DNA from: Pseudomonas putida
Lineage (GTDB): Bacteria > Pseudomonadota > Gammaproteobacteria > Pseudomonadales > Pseudomonadaceae
DNA: 64,000 bases
Assembly (NCBI RefSeq): GCF_030159595.1
Contig: NZ_BSKJ01000008.1
Coordinates: 124,001-188,000, forward strand
Direction of reading: 5' to 3'
Shown here: positions 8,075 through 16,402 of the stretch, in pieces
Position numbering within the stretch: position 1 is the stretch's first letter
How the letters are laid out: each line of letters begins with the position of its first letter
Made by a program: the position numbers and the translations under genes
The notes under the pieces: generated by a model
Database searches by the model: none
Told to the model about the DNA's origin: nothing
Seen by the model: the letters and a program-made list of their open reading frames with translations, nothing else

Positions 8075-8169
8075 GGCCATTTCGCGGGTGAACCCGCTCC
8101 CACAGGATTAGCACAGGTTTCAAGGCCTGTGATGTACCTGTGGGAGCGGGTTTACCCGCGAAATGGCCA
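8075..8169. repeat. REP doublet (head-to-head)
   Basis: Two inverted REPs with cores GCGGGTGAACCCGC and GCGGGTTTACCCGC, each ending in the same GGCCATTT flank. Confidence 0.9.
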
Positions 8170-8177
8170 GTAAGGTT

Positions 8178-8867
8178 TCAGCGACCCTGGCAGGCGTCGA
8201 CGCGCAACCAGCGTTCCAGCAGCTTGAAACCTTGCACCAGCAAGAACGAGATCACCAAGTAGAACACGCCTGCGGCAAAGAAGATCTCCACCGGCAGGTA
8301 GGTACGGGCAATGATGGTACGGGCCATGCCGGTCAGCTCCAGCAGGGTCACGGTACTGGCCAGCGCACTGGCCTTGAGCATCAGGATCACTTCGTTGCTG
8401 TAGGCCGGCAGGCCAATGCGCGCAGCACGTGGCAGCATGATGTAGAACAGCGCCTTGCCCCGCGACATGCCCAGCGCCCGTGCCGCTTCGATCTCACCTT
8501 TGGGGATCGATTGCAGCGCGCCGCGCAGGATCTCGGCGATGTACGCGGCGGTGTGCAGGGTCATGGTCAGCACCGTGCACCAGAACGGGTCGCGCAGGTA
8601 CGGCCACAGCGAACTCGAACGCACGGCATCGAACTGCGCCAGGCCGTAGTAGACCAGGAACAGCTGCACCAGCAGCGGCGTGCCACGGAAGAAGAAGATG
8701 TAGCTGAACGGCACGGCGCGCACATACCAGTGGCGCGAGGAGCGGGCGATGCCCAGCGGGATGGCCAGGATCAAACCGGCAACCACCGCAATGGCCACCA
8801 GCTCCAGGGTCAGGGTTGCGCCCTCGGCCAGGCGTGGCAGCCATTTGAAGATGACTTCCCAATTCAT
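8178..8867 (-). CDS. Polar amino acid ABC transporter permease (HisM-like)
   Basis: 229 residues, inner-membrane permease with about five hydrophobic helices and the EAA loop near 130-150 (GEIEAARALGMSRGKALFYIMLP), which contacts the ATPase. It forms a heterodimer with the upstream permease. The start codon shares one base with the stop of the previous gene (TAATG). Family members import histidine, lysine, arginine or ornithine; the exact substrate cannot be told. Confidence 0.88.
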   Translation of the reverse strand: MNWEVIFKWLPRLAEGATLTLELVAIAVVAGLILAIPLGIARSSRHWYVRAVPFSYIFFFRGTPLLVQLFLVYYGLAQFDAVRSSSLWPYLRDPFWCTVLTMTLHTAAYIAEILRGALQSIPKGEIEAARALGMSRGKALFYIMLPRAARIGLPAYSNEVILMLKASALASTVTLLELTGMARTIIARTYLPVEIFFAAGVFYLVISFLLVQGFKLLERWLRVDACQGR

Positions 8868-9559
8868 TATTCAGCCCTCGCAAAGCCGCGAGCGGCGCGT
8901 TTTTCCATGAAGTGCATGCCGGTCATGGCGATGACGGTCAGGCCCAGGTAGATGCACGCCGCGACCATGTAGAAGGTGAACGGCTCTTTGGTCACGGTCA
9001 CGCCGATTTGCGAGTGACGCATGATTTCTTCCAGGCCGATCACCGACACCAGTGCGGTGTCCTTCATCAGGATCATGAACAGGTTGCCAAGGCCGGGCAG
9101 GGCGATGCGCCACATCTGCGGCAAAATGATCCGCGAGAGGATGCGGCCCTTGGAAAGGCCCAGCGCCAGGCCCGCTTCACGGTGGCCCTTGGGGATCGCC
9201 AGGATGGCGCCACGGAAGACTTCGGTGGCATAGGCGCCGAAGCACAGGCCCAGGGCGATGACGCCAGCAGCGAAGGCGCTGAGCTCCAGGCCCGGCATGT
9301 TCAGGGCTTCGCCGAGGCTGTTCATCAGCCCGACGGTGCCGAAATAGATAAGCAGCACCCACAGCAGTTCGGGCACGCCGCGAACCAGGGTCGAGTAGAA
9401 GCCGCCAAGCCATTGCAGCGGCTTGACCGGGGAGGTCTTGGCCAGGGCGCCGAGCAGGCCCAGCACCAGCCCCAGCAGCAAGGCGCAAAGCGCCAGTTTT
9501 ACGGTCATCAGGGTGCCGGCCATCATGGCCGGACCGAATCCGTGCAGGTCGATATTCAT
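8867..9559 (-). CDS. Polar amino acid ABC transporter permease (HisQ-like)
   Basis: 230 residues, with hydrophobic helices from about 15 on and the EAA loop near 133-155 (GHREAGLALGLSKGRILSRIILP). Second half of the permease pair. It is the third gene of a four-gene minus-strand operon ATPase - binding protein - permease - permease. Confidence 0.88.
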   Translation of the reverse strand: MNIDLHGFGPAMMAGTLMTVKLALCALLLGLVLGLLGALAKTSPVKPLQWLGGFYSTLVRGVPELLWVLLIYFGTVGLMNSLGEALNMPGLELSAFAAGVIALGLCFGAYATEVFRGAILAIPKGHREAGLALGLSKGRILSRIILPQMWRIALPGLGNLFMILMKDTALVSVIGLEEIMRHSQIGVTVTKEPFTFYMVAACIYLGLTVIAMTGMHFMEKRAARGFARAE

Positions 9560-9613
9560 GGGCAGGTCATTTTAGGGACCGGCGCGCCACGCGGGCGCGC
9601 CGGTCAGGGCGGG

Positions 9614-10366
9614 TCATTCGATGCTGAACGGGAAGTACTTGTCGTTGATCTTCTTGTACGTGCCGTCGGCTTTGATTTCTGCCAAGGCTTTGTTCAGGTC
9701 GTCGCGCAGCTTGGTGTCACCTTTGCGCACGGCAATGCCGATCTTGTCGCTGTCCATCACCGGCTCGCCTTTGAACTCGAAGTTCGAGCCGTCTTTGCTC
9801 TTCAGCCACTCGTACTGCACGTACTTGTCAGCCAGGATGCCGTCGATGCGGCCGGACACCAGGTCCAGGTAGGCGTTTTCCTGGGTGTCGTACAGCTTGA
9901 CGTCGACGCCCTTGAAGTTGTCTTCCAGGTAGGTACCGGCCAGGGTAGCGCGCTGGGTGCCGATCGACTTGCCTTTCAGCGACTCTTTGTCAGTCTTGAA
10001 GTCGACGTTTTTCGGCGCGATGAATTGCAGCTTGTTGGAGTAGTACGGCTCGGTGAAGTCCACGGCCTGCTTGCGCTCGTCGGTGATCGACAGCGACGAC
10101 ACCAGGAAGTCGAACTTCTTGGCGTTCAGGGCCGGGATGATGCCGTCCCAGTCGGAGGTGACGACCGAGCACTCGACTTTCATCTTGGCGCACAGGGCGT
10201 CGCCGATGTCTTTGTCGAAGCCGACCACGTTACCGCTGGCATCCTTGTTGTTGAACGGTGGGTAGGCGGCTTCGATGCCCATGCGCAGTTTTTCTGCGGC
10301 CATGGCGTTTGCCGACATCACCAGCGTGGCAGCAGCTGCCAGGAGGAAATTCTTGTAAGTGTGCAT
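9614..10366 (-). CDS. Periplasmic polar amino acid-binding protein
   Basis: 250 residues from the ATG at 10366, which has GGAG about 8 bases upstream; an ATG at 10408 would add a non-signal extension. The signal peptide covers about 1-23 (cleavage after AMA). The mature part is an SBP_bac_3 fold, with the NVVGFDKDIGDAL region and the DWDGIIPALNAKKFDF / SSLSITDERKQAVDFTEPYY ligand-site segments typical of basic amino acid binders (Lys/Arg/Orn or His). It delivers substrate to the two following permeases. Confidence 0.9.
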   Translation of the reverse strand: MHTYKNFLLAAAATLVMSANAMAAEKLRMGIEAAYPPFNNKDASGNVVGFDKDIGDALCAKMKVECSVVTSDWDGIIPALNAKKFDFLVSSLSITDERKQAVDFTEPYYSNKLQFIAPKNVDFKTDKESLKGKSIGTQRATLAGTYLEDNFKGVDVKLYDTQENAYLDLVSGRIDGILADKYVQYEWLKSKDGSNFEFKGEPVMDSDKIGIAVRKGDTKLRDDLNKALAEIKADGTYKKINDKYFPFSIE

Positions 10367-10377
10367 GTATTGCTCCG

Positions 10378-11151
10378 TTAGCGGTGGCTGGACATGAATT
10401 GCTTGCAACGCGCCGAGGTCGGGTTTTCGAAGACCTGTTGCGGCGATCCCTGCTCTTCTACCAGGCCCTGGTGCAGGAAGACGACTTCACTGGACACATG
10501 GCGGGCAAAGCTCATCTCGTGCGTGACCAGCAGCATGGTACGGCCTTCTTCGGCCAATGCGCGGATAACGTTAAGCACTTCCTGGACCATTTCCGGGTCG
10601 AGCGCCGAGGTGGGCTCGTCGAACAGGATGACCTTGGGCTTCATGGCCAGGGTACGGGCAATGGCGGCGCGCTGTTGCTGGCCACCTGAAAGCTGGGCGG
10701 GGTAGCTGTGGCGTTTGTCGTAGATGCCGACCTTGTTCAGCAGGGCTTCGGCGGCTTCGATGGCCTCGGCCTTGCTTTGGCCGAGCACGCGGCGTGGCGC
10801 CTCGATGATGTTGTCGAGAATCGACATGTGCGGCCACAGGTTGAAGTTCTGGAAGACAAAGCCGATTTCGCTGCGCAGGCGGTTGATCTGGCGGTTGTCG
10901 GCAGCGATCAGGTCGCCGTTTTTGGCGGCCTTGAGCTTGAGGGCTTCGCCGGCCACCAGGATTTCACCCTGGTGTGGGTTTTCGAGCAGGTTGATGCAAC
11001 GCAGCAGGGTGGACTTGCCGGAGCCGGACGACCCCAGGATGGAGATCACGTCACCGTCGCGAGCGGTCAGCGAAATACCCTTGAGAATTTCCTGCTCGCC
11101 GTAGCGTTTGTGCAGATTGCGGATTTCCAGCGCGGGCGTGGCCTGAGCCAT
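10378..11151 (-). CDS. Polar amino acid ABC transporter ATP-binding protein
   Basis: 257 residues. Walker A GSSGSGKST at about 37-45, Q-loop, signature LSGGQQQR at about 157-164, Walker B VILFDEP and H-loop VTHE. It is the first gene of the uptake operon; its start has AGGA 7 bases upstream. It drives import with the binding protein and permeases downstream. Confidence 0.9.
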   Translation of the reverse strand: MAQATPALEIRNLHKRYGEQEILKGISLTARDGDVISILGSSGSGKSTLLRCINLLENPHQGEILVAGEALKLKAAKNGDLIAADNRQINRLRSEIGFVFQNFNLWPHMSILDNIIEAPRRVLGQSKAEAIEAAEALLNKVGIYDKRHSYPAQLSGGQQQRAAIARTLAMKPKVILFDEPTSALDPEMVQEVLNVIRALAEEGRTMLLVTHEMSFARHVSSEVVFLHQGLVEEQGSPQQVFENPTSARCKQFMSSHR

Positions 11152-11793
11152 GTGCGGTCCTCATGTGTTCGGGTGCGTTCCCAGCTGTTGGCGGCCTTCC
11201 TGGCGTGCGCCAAGCTAGCATAGCGGCATTATGGCGGCCAACAGGGTCGCTAGGGACTCGGGGCACTGGTGGGGCAGTTTGTCGCATCGCTACAGCGTAA
11301 CGTCGCGCAGATGTCCGCGAAGGTGTCGCCCAGCACCAGAGCCTTGATGAAAAAAGGCGCGATGGTGCCAGCTTTGGTCGGCTCATGGAAGCGGTTTTAG
11401 ACCTTTCGCGGGGTAAACCTGACTTATAGGCCAGACGATCCTTGTGGGGGCGGGGTTACCCGCCAAGGCCCCACTGAGGTGATCGGGTTGTACCTGTGGG
11501 TTGCGCTTTTTTGCATTGCGGTAGTGCATAGGTGTTACCGGGGAGCACCTTTGGTGCGTTTGTAAGTGGGTATTTCAGTAATCCGATGATTTGGCGCCCT
11601 TTCGGTCAGGGTGTGGCCGAAAGCCCTCCAAACCTTGACTTAAAGGGCCTGCAGAATTTTCTGACGAATGCATTCAGCACATGGCGCGCTTATTGCCAGT
11701 AGGAAACCGCCGATTGCAGCGACGCCTAGGTCAACCCCTGGCGCGCTCCGTACCCGCAGTCGGAGTGGTCCACTCCTTACAAAGGTAGTTTCA
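11152..11793. other. Divergent intergenic region of 640 bp
   Basis: Separates the ABC operon from the permease gene. It holds a decayed REP pair (11401-11472) and two hairpins nearer the permease: GCACC-TTT-GGTGC at 11545-11557 and CTTTCGG...CCGAAAG at 11599-11623. No gene is supported. Confidence 0.5.
11401..11472. repeat. Degenerate REP doublet
   Basis: Left copy is strongly decayed (TTTCGCGGGGTAAAC). The right copy at 11440-11472 is recognisable with core GGCGGGGTTACCCGCC. Confidence 0.6.
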
Positions 11794-13179
11794 ATGAGCG
11801 GTAACAATTCCAATGACCTCGCTCAGGGGCTCAAACAACGGCATGTCACCATGCTGTCCATTGCTGGCGTCATCGGTGCCGGCCTGTTCGTAGGCTCCGG
11901 CCACGCTATCGCTGCTGCCGGCCCGGCCGTGCTGCTGGCATACGCCGCCGCCGGTACGCTGGTCGTGCTGGTGATGCGCATGCTGGGTGAAATGGCGGTC
12001 GCTTCGCCAGACACCGGTTCGTTCTCGACCTATGCCGACCGCGCCATCGGCCGTTGGGCCGGCTTCACCATTGGCTGGCTGTACTGGTGGTTCTGGGTGC
12101 TGGTGATTCCGCTGGAGGCCAACGCCGCCGCCGCCATCCTGCATGCCTGGTTCCCTGCGGTCGACCTGTGGGCGTTCTCCCTCATCATTACCCTGGCACT
12201 GACCCTGACCAACCTGTGCAGCGTGAAGAACTACGGCGAGTTCGAGTTCTGGTTCGCCCTGCTCAAGGTGCTGGCGATCATTGGCTTCATCGCCGTGGGC
12301 TGCGCTGCCATGTTCGGCTTTGTACCGAACAGCCAGGTGAGCGGTGCCAGCCACCTGTTCGATACCCAAGGCTTCATGCCTAACGGCTTGGGCGCAGTGC
12401 TGGCAGCCATGCTGACCACCATGTTCTCGTTCATGGGTACTGAAATCGTCACCATCGCCGCTGCTGAGTCGAAGGACCCGGGCAAGCAGATCAGCCGCGC
12501 CACCAACTCGGTGATCTGGCGTATCTGCCTGTTCTACCTGGTGTCGATCTTCCTGGTGGTGGCCCTGGTGCCGTGGAACGACCCGGCCCTGGCCGAGACC
12601 GGTTCCTACCAGACCGTGCTGAGCCGCATCGGCGTGCCGAATGCCAAGCTGATCGTCGACATCGTTGTGCTGATTGCCGTGACCAGCTGCCTGAACTCGG
12701 CGCTGTACACCTCCTCGCGCATGCTGTTCTCGCTGAGCAAGCGTGGCGACGCCCCGGCCATCGCCCAGCGCACCACCAAGGCAGCGACGCCGCATGTGGC
12801 GGTTTTGATGTCTACCGCAGCGGCATTCCTCTGCGTGTTCGCCAACTTCGTGGCCCCGGCCCAGGTGTTCGAGTTCCTGTTGGCCAGCTCTGGCGCCATT
12901 GCGCTGCTGGTGTACCTGGTGATTGCTGTATCGCAGCTGCGCATGCGTGCTCAGCGTGAAGCCCGCGGCGAGAAGATCACCTTCAAGATGTGGCTGTTCC
13001 CGGGGCTGACCTGGGCGACCATTGCCTTCATCGTTGCCATTCTGGTGGTAATGGCGCTGCGTGAGGATCACCGTGCGGAGATCATCGCGACCGCGCTGCT
13101 GAGCATCGGTGTGGTGGCGGCTGGCTTGCTGGTGCACCGCAAGCGTGAAGCTGCCGGGCGGGTGGCGCTGGATAACTGA
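11794..13179 (+). CDS. gabP: GABA permease GabP-like (APC superfamily)
   Basis: 461 residues with 12 predicted membrane helices. The start at 11794 is chosen because an AAAGGT ribosome site lies just upstream and because the amino-terminal GLKQRHVTMLSIAGVIGAGLF matches the conserved beginning of E. coli GabP. Further matching blocks include SPDTGSFSTYAD, IGWLYWWFWVLVIPLEAN and FMGTEIVTIAAAES. It is an inner-membrane proton-coupled uptake system, probably for 4-aminobutyrate or a related amino acid. No GABA shunt genes are adjacent, so the exact substrate remains open. Confidence 0.85.
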   Translation: MSGNNSNDLAQGLKQRHVTMLSIAGVIGAGLFVGSGHAIAAAGPAVLLAYAAAGTLVVLVMRMLGEMAVASPDTGSFSTYADRAIGRWAGFTIGWLYWWFWVLVIPLEANAAAAILHAWFPAVDLWAFSLIITLALTLTNLCSVKNYGEFEFWFALLKVLAIIGFIAVGCAAMFGFVPNSQVSGASHLFDTQGFMPNGLGAVLAAMLTTMFSFMGTEIVTIAAAESKDPGKQISRATNSVIWRICLFYLVSIFLVVALVPWNDPALAETGSYQTVLSRIGVPNAKLIVDIVVLIAVTSCLNSALYTSSRMLFSLSKRGDAPAIAQRTTKAATPHVAVLMSTAAAFLCVFANFVAPAQVFEFLLASSGAIALLVYLVIAVSQLRMRAQREARGEKITFKMWLFPGLTWATIAFIVAILVVMALREDHRAEIIATALLSIGVVAAGLLVHRKREAAGRVALDN

Positions 13180-13197
13180 TCCGCGCTGACTGAAATG

Positions 13198-13233
13198 AAA
13201 AGGCCGCGCCCTGTGAAGGGTGCGGCCTTTTTT
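13198..13233. terminator. Rho-independent terminator between gabP and the next convergent gene
   Basis: AAGGCCGCGCCCT / AGGGTGCGGCCTT stem with one G-U pair, A-run before and T-run after, so it can serve both strands. Confidence 0.9.
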
Positions 13234-13245
13234 GTTCTGGCCCTA

Positions 13246-13689
13246 TCAGCCAAACTGTTTCTGCTGTTGCTGCTGCTTGGCCACCAGTTCGGACGCGGCG
13301 ATGTAGGCATCCTGGAACTCGTCGCTCTCCAGCCAGGCCATGGTGGCCTCTTCGTCGGCGCCGTCCAGCCATTTGCGGTAGGCGGTGAACACCAGCACGA
13401 TGTAGTCGGTGGCGTGTTCTTCCTTGTGCCCCTTGAGCACCAAGGCCAGCAGCGGGTCTACCAGGAATACCGAGATCATCGGTACCAGGCCGCCCTCCTG
13501 AGCTTCCTTCATCTTGTTGAACATCGCGTCGTAGCTGCCCGACTCCATGGCCTTGTTGTACACCTGCTCGACGCTGGCGCTGTCGCCGGCACTGGCTTTC
13601 ACCGCTTGGCCGCTGCGTACCATGCGGTTCTGCTTGGCCTTGCTGGCGGCGCGCTTGGCGCGTTTCTGTTGCTTGGTAGGGGTGGCCAT
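13246..13689 (-). CDS. Conserved hypothetical protein, soluble
   Basis: 147 residues from the ATG at 13689 (AAGGA 9 bases upstream; a 21-residue upstream extension has no site). The N-terminus is strongly basic (KQQKRAKRAASKAKQNR), the middle is mixed helical, and the C-terminus ends in a polyglutamine stretch (KQQQQQKQFG). No signal peptide or membrane helix. Function not recognised; the basic start suggests nucleic acid or polyphosphate contact, but this is a guess. It follows the polyphosphate kinase gene by 60 bases and may be co-transcribed. Confidence 0.65.
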   Translation of the reverse strand: MATPTKQQKRAKRAASKAKQNRMVRSGQAVKASAGDSASVEQVYNKAMESGSYDAMFNKMKEAQEGGLVPMISVFLVDPLLALVLKGHKEEHATDYIVLVFTAYRKWLDGADEEATMAWLESDEFQDAYIAASELVAKQQQQQKQFG

Positions 13690-13748
13690 GGGGTGAATCC
13701 TTGGGGGGGCGGAAATTGCGCGTATTGAAGCGCAGCTGCCTCGGCGTT

Positions 13749-14729
13749 TCAACTCGCCAGTGGAGCCGGCTCATCCTCTTCGAACCCGCGCGATGCCCTG
13801 CCGACCAGCAGTTCATCTGGCGCATGGGCCACGTTATGGTCCTTGCCCGGGTAGTCCAGCGAGTGCAGGAAGTGGCGGATGCAGTTGATCCGCGCACGCT
13901 TCTTGTCATCGGACTTGATTACCGTCCATGGCGCATCGGCGGTGTCGGTGTGGAAGAACATCGCCTCCTTGGCGGCGGTATAGTCTTCCCACTTGTCCAG
14001 CGACTTGATGTCGATGGGGGACAGCTTCCAGTGCTTGAGCGGGTCGTCGCGGCGCGAGATGAAGCGGCGCAGTTGTTCTTCGCGGTTTACCGAAAACCAG
14101 TACTTGAACAGCAGAATTCCGCTGTTGCACAGCATGCGCTCCAGGTCCGGGGCTTGGCGCATGAACTCCAGGTACTGCAGCGGCGTGCAGAACTCCATCA
14201 CCTTCTCGACCCCGGCGCGGTTGTACCAGGAGCGGTCGAAGAACACCATTTCGCCTGCGGTGGGCAGGTGCTGGATGTAACGCTGGAAATACCACTGGCC
14301 CTGTTCCTGTTCGGAGGGCTTCTCCAGGGCAACGATGCGTGCGCCGCGTGGGTTGAGGTGTTCCATGAAGCGCTTGATGGTGCCGCCCTTGCCTGCGGCA
14401 TCGCGGCCTTCGAACAGGATCACCACGCGCTGGCCGGTTTCCTTCACCCAGCTTTGTACCTTCAGCAGCTCGATCTGCAGCGCATGCTTGGTCTTTTCGT
14501 AGTCCTGACGACGCAGGCGGGTGCGGTAGGGGTAGCTGGCTGGTAGGCGCGCCGAGGTGCTGTCTTCGTTGCTGCCCTTGGGGGCGGTGGCCACTTCCAG
14601 TGCGGCGGGTTGCTGGCTGATGGTGGTGATCGTCGGTTCCGGCTTGCGCTGGCGTGGGCGCCGGGTGCGGACTGGATTGGTGGCGGGTTCGCTAGGGGCG
14701 GGGAGCAGGAGGGGAGATTCTTCGCTCAT
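13749..14729 (-). CDS. ppk2: Polyphosphate kinase 2 family protein
   Basis: 326 residues. The first ~65 residues are disordered and Pro-rich. A PPK2 core follows, with Walker A GRDAAGKGGTI at about 107-117, the lid segment with EQGQWYFQRY, and Walker B MVFFDRSWYNR at about 160-170. These enzymes transfer phosphate between polyphosphate and nucleotides, commonly to make ATP or GTP from the diphosphates. The start has AAGGA upstream. The residues specifying mono- or diphosphate use cannot be judged by eye. Confidence 0.9.
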   Translation of the reverse strand: MSEESPLLLPAPSEPATNPVRTRRPRQRKPEPTITTISQQPAALEVATAPKGSNEDSTSARLPASYPYRTRLRRQDYEKTKHALQIELLKVQSWVKETGQRVVILFEGRDAAGKGGTIKRFMEHLNPRGARIVALEKPSEQEQGQWYFQRYIQHLPTAGEMVFFDRSWYNRAGVEKVMEFCTPLQYLEFMRQAPDLERMLCNSGILLFKYWFSVNREEQLRRFISRRDDPLKHWKLSPIDIKSLDKWEDYTAAKEAMFFHTDTADAPWTVIKSDDKKRARINCIRHFLHSLDYPGKDHNVAHAPDELLVGRASRGFEEDEPAPLAS

Positions 14730-14821
14730 GGAGGTCCTTGCTGATCGATTCGGATGTCCGTCTCTGATTCTGAAGGTGGGCGAATGCTGGCTATTTGATG
14801 CTGGTCAATGAGCAGAAATTG

Positions 14822-14861
14822 TAGACAACAAAAAACCCGCACTAGGCGGGTTTCTTGTTGT
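14822..14861 (-). terminator. Rho-independent terminator of tRNA-Phe
   Basis: AACCCGC/GCGGGTT hairpin extended by GACAACAA/TTGTTGTC flanks, with a T-run on the minus strand, 40 bases past the tRNA. Confidence 0.85.
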
Positions 14862-14899
14862 CGCTTCGGGTAACTTTGCAACCACCAGAAGCTTGAAGG

Positions 14900-14975
14900 T
14901 GGTGCCCAGAGACGGAGTCGAACCGCCGACACGAGGATTTTCAATCCTCTGCTCTACCGACTGAGCTATCTGGGC
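14900..14975 (-). tRNA. tRNA-Phe (anticodon GAA)
   Basis: 76 nt with encoded CCA. Acceptor GCCCAGA/TCTGGGC, anticodon loop TTGAAAA and T-loop TTCGACT are all present. No island is attached to its 3' side. Confidence 0.96.
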
Positions 14976-15065
14976 GACGAGGTGAATTAAATAGATTTCC
15001 GGACCGCTCGTCAACGACTTTTTGAAAAAATTTTAAATTAATTCCGTCGCTTACGATTTTTGGGG

Positions 15066-15338
15066 TCATTCGGCGGGTGGAACGTAGCCTTCCGCCTGCG
15101 CGTATTCTTCGCCGGCGAAAAACTTGTCCATCTCGGCCTGGAGGAATTTGCGGTCCTCGGCGTTCATCATGTTCAGGCGCTTTTCGTTGATCAGCATGGT
15201 CTGGTGCTTCTGCCAGTCGGCCCAGGCTTTTTGCGAGATGTGTTCGAAGATGTCCTGGCCCTTGGCACCGGGGTAGGGCGGGCGTTCCAGGCCTGGCAGT
15301 TCTTCATTGTACTTGCGGCACATCACGGTGCGGGTCAT
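15066..15338 (-). CDS. yggX: YggX, Fe(II) trafficking/oxidative protection protein
   Basis: 90 residues, the usual length of the family. Conserved features: Cys near the N-terminus (TVMCRKYNEELPGLE), PPYPG, GQDIFEHIS, and WADWQKHQTMLINEKRLN. It is a small cytoplasmic protein that supports Fe-S enzymes under oxidative stress, as shown for enteric homologues. The start overlaps the mutY stop by four bases (ATGA); pairing with MutY, itself an Fe-S enzyme, is conserved in gammaproteobacteria. Confidence 0.95.
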   Translation of the reverse strand: MTRTVMCRKYNEELPGLERPPYPGAKGQDIFEHISQKAWADWQKHQTMLINEKRLNMMNAEDRKFLQAEMDKFFAGEEYAQAEGYVPPAE

Positions 15339-16402
15339 CGGGCGTCTCCTGCATTCAGTTCGTCGGCTGCGCGTTTGAGCAGCTTTTTGACCGGGGCGGC
15401 GAGGCCCAGGCGTGGCGGGGTGGCGAGGTTATACCAGAGCCAGTCGGCCTCGGCCATGTGCTGGCCGACCAAGTCGACGCGCACCAGCCAAGGCTCGATC
15501 GCCAGCTGGAAGTGGCTGAAGGTGTGGGTCAGGCTTTCCATGGCGTGGCTGTCAGCCAGGCGCAGGCCGTGCTGGTAAGCCAGGTCGTCGAGCTGGGCGA
15601 TTTCGTCCAGCTCCGGCAGGCTCCACAACCCCCCCCACAGCCCACTGGATGGGCGGCGATAAAGCAGGATGGCGCCTTCGTGGTTGGCCAGCAATGGCAT
15701 CAGCGTGCGCCGCTGCGGTAGCGCCTTGCGTGGCTTGGGCTCGGGGTAGCGGGTTTCTTCACCGTGCAGGTGCGCTTCGCAGCCTCGCTGCAGCGGGCAG
15801 ATCAGGCAGCTGGGCTTGCTGCGGGTGCACAGCGTGGCCCCCATGTCCATCATCGCCTGGGTGTAGTGGTTGGCGCGCTGTTGCGGGGTGAAACGCTCGG
15901 CCGTGGCCCACAGCTGGTTGGCCACCTTGGGTTCGCCGGGGTAGCCGGCCTGTGCGGTGTAGCGGGCCAGTACGCGTTTGACGTTGCCGTCGAGGACCGG
16001 TGCGCGGATGCCCATGCTGATGCTGGCAATGGCGCCGGCAGTGGAGCGGCCGATGCCGGGCAGCTCGGTAAGCTGCTCGACACTGCGTGGGAATTCGCCG
16101 CCATGTTGCTCGACGACGATCCTGGCGGCCTTTTGCAGGTTGCGCGCCCGGGTGTAATAGCCCAGCCCCGTCCACAGGTGCAGCACTTCGTCTTCCGGCG
16201 CCTCGGCCAGGGCCTGCACGGTCGGCAGGGCCTGCATGAAGCGGTCGAAGTAGTTGAGCACGGTGCTGACCTGGGTCTGCTGCAACATGATTTCCGACAC
16301 CCACACCCGGTACGGGGTGATGCCCTGTTGCCAGGGCAGGTCGTGCCGGCCGTGCTCGTCATACCAATCCAGCACAGCGCTGGAGAACTGCTCGGGGCTC
16401 AT
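15335..16402 (-). CDS. mutY: A/G-specific adenine DNA glycosylase MutY
   Basis: 355 residues. Helix-hairpin-helix with LPGIGRSTAGAI at about 115-126, the catalytic Asp in VLDGNVKRV at about 136-144, a 4Fe-4S cluster (CTRSKPSCLICPLQRGC, about 192-208) and a C-terminal Nudix-like domain that reads 8-oxoG. It removes A mispaired with 8-oxoguanine. Start and stop overlap asmA and yggX by four bases each, giving one coupled operon. Confidence 0.96.
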   Translation of the reverse strand: MSPEQFSSAVLDWYDEHGRHDLPWQQGITPYRVWVSEIMLQQTQVSTVLNYFDRFMQALPTVQALAEAPEDEVLHLWTGLGYYTRARNLQKAARIVVEQHGGEFPRSVEQLTELPGIGRSTAGAIASISMGIRAPVLDGNVKRVLARYTAQAGYPGEPKVANQLWATAERFTPQQRANHYTQAMMDMGATLCTRSKPSCLICPLQRGCEAHLHGEETRYPEPKPRKALPQRRTLMPLLANHEGAILLYRRPSSGLWGGLWSLPELDEIAQLDDLAYQHGLRLADSHAMESLTHTFSHFQLAIEPWLVRVDLVGQHMAEADWLWYNLATPPRLGLAAPVKKLLKRAADELNAGDAR

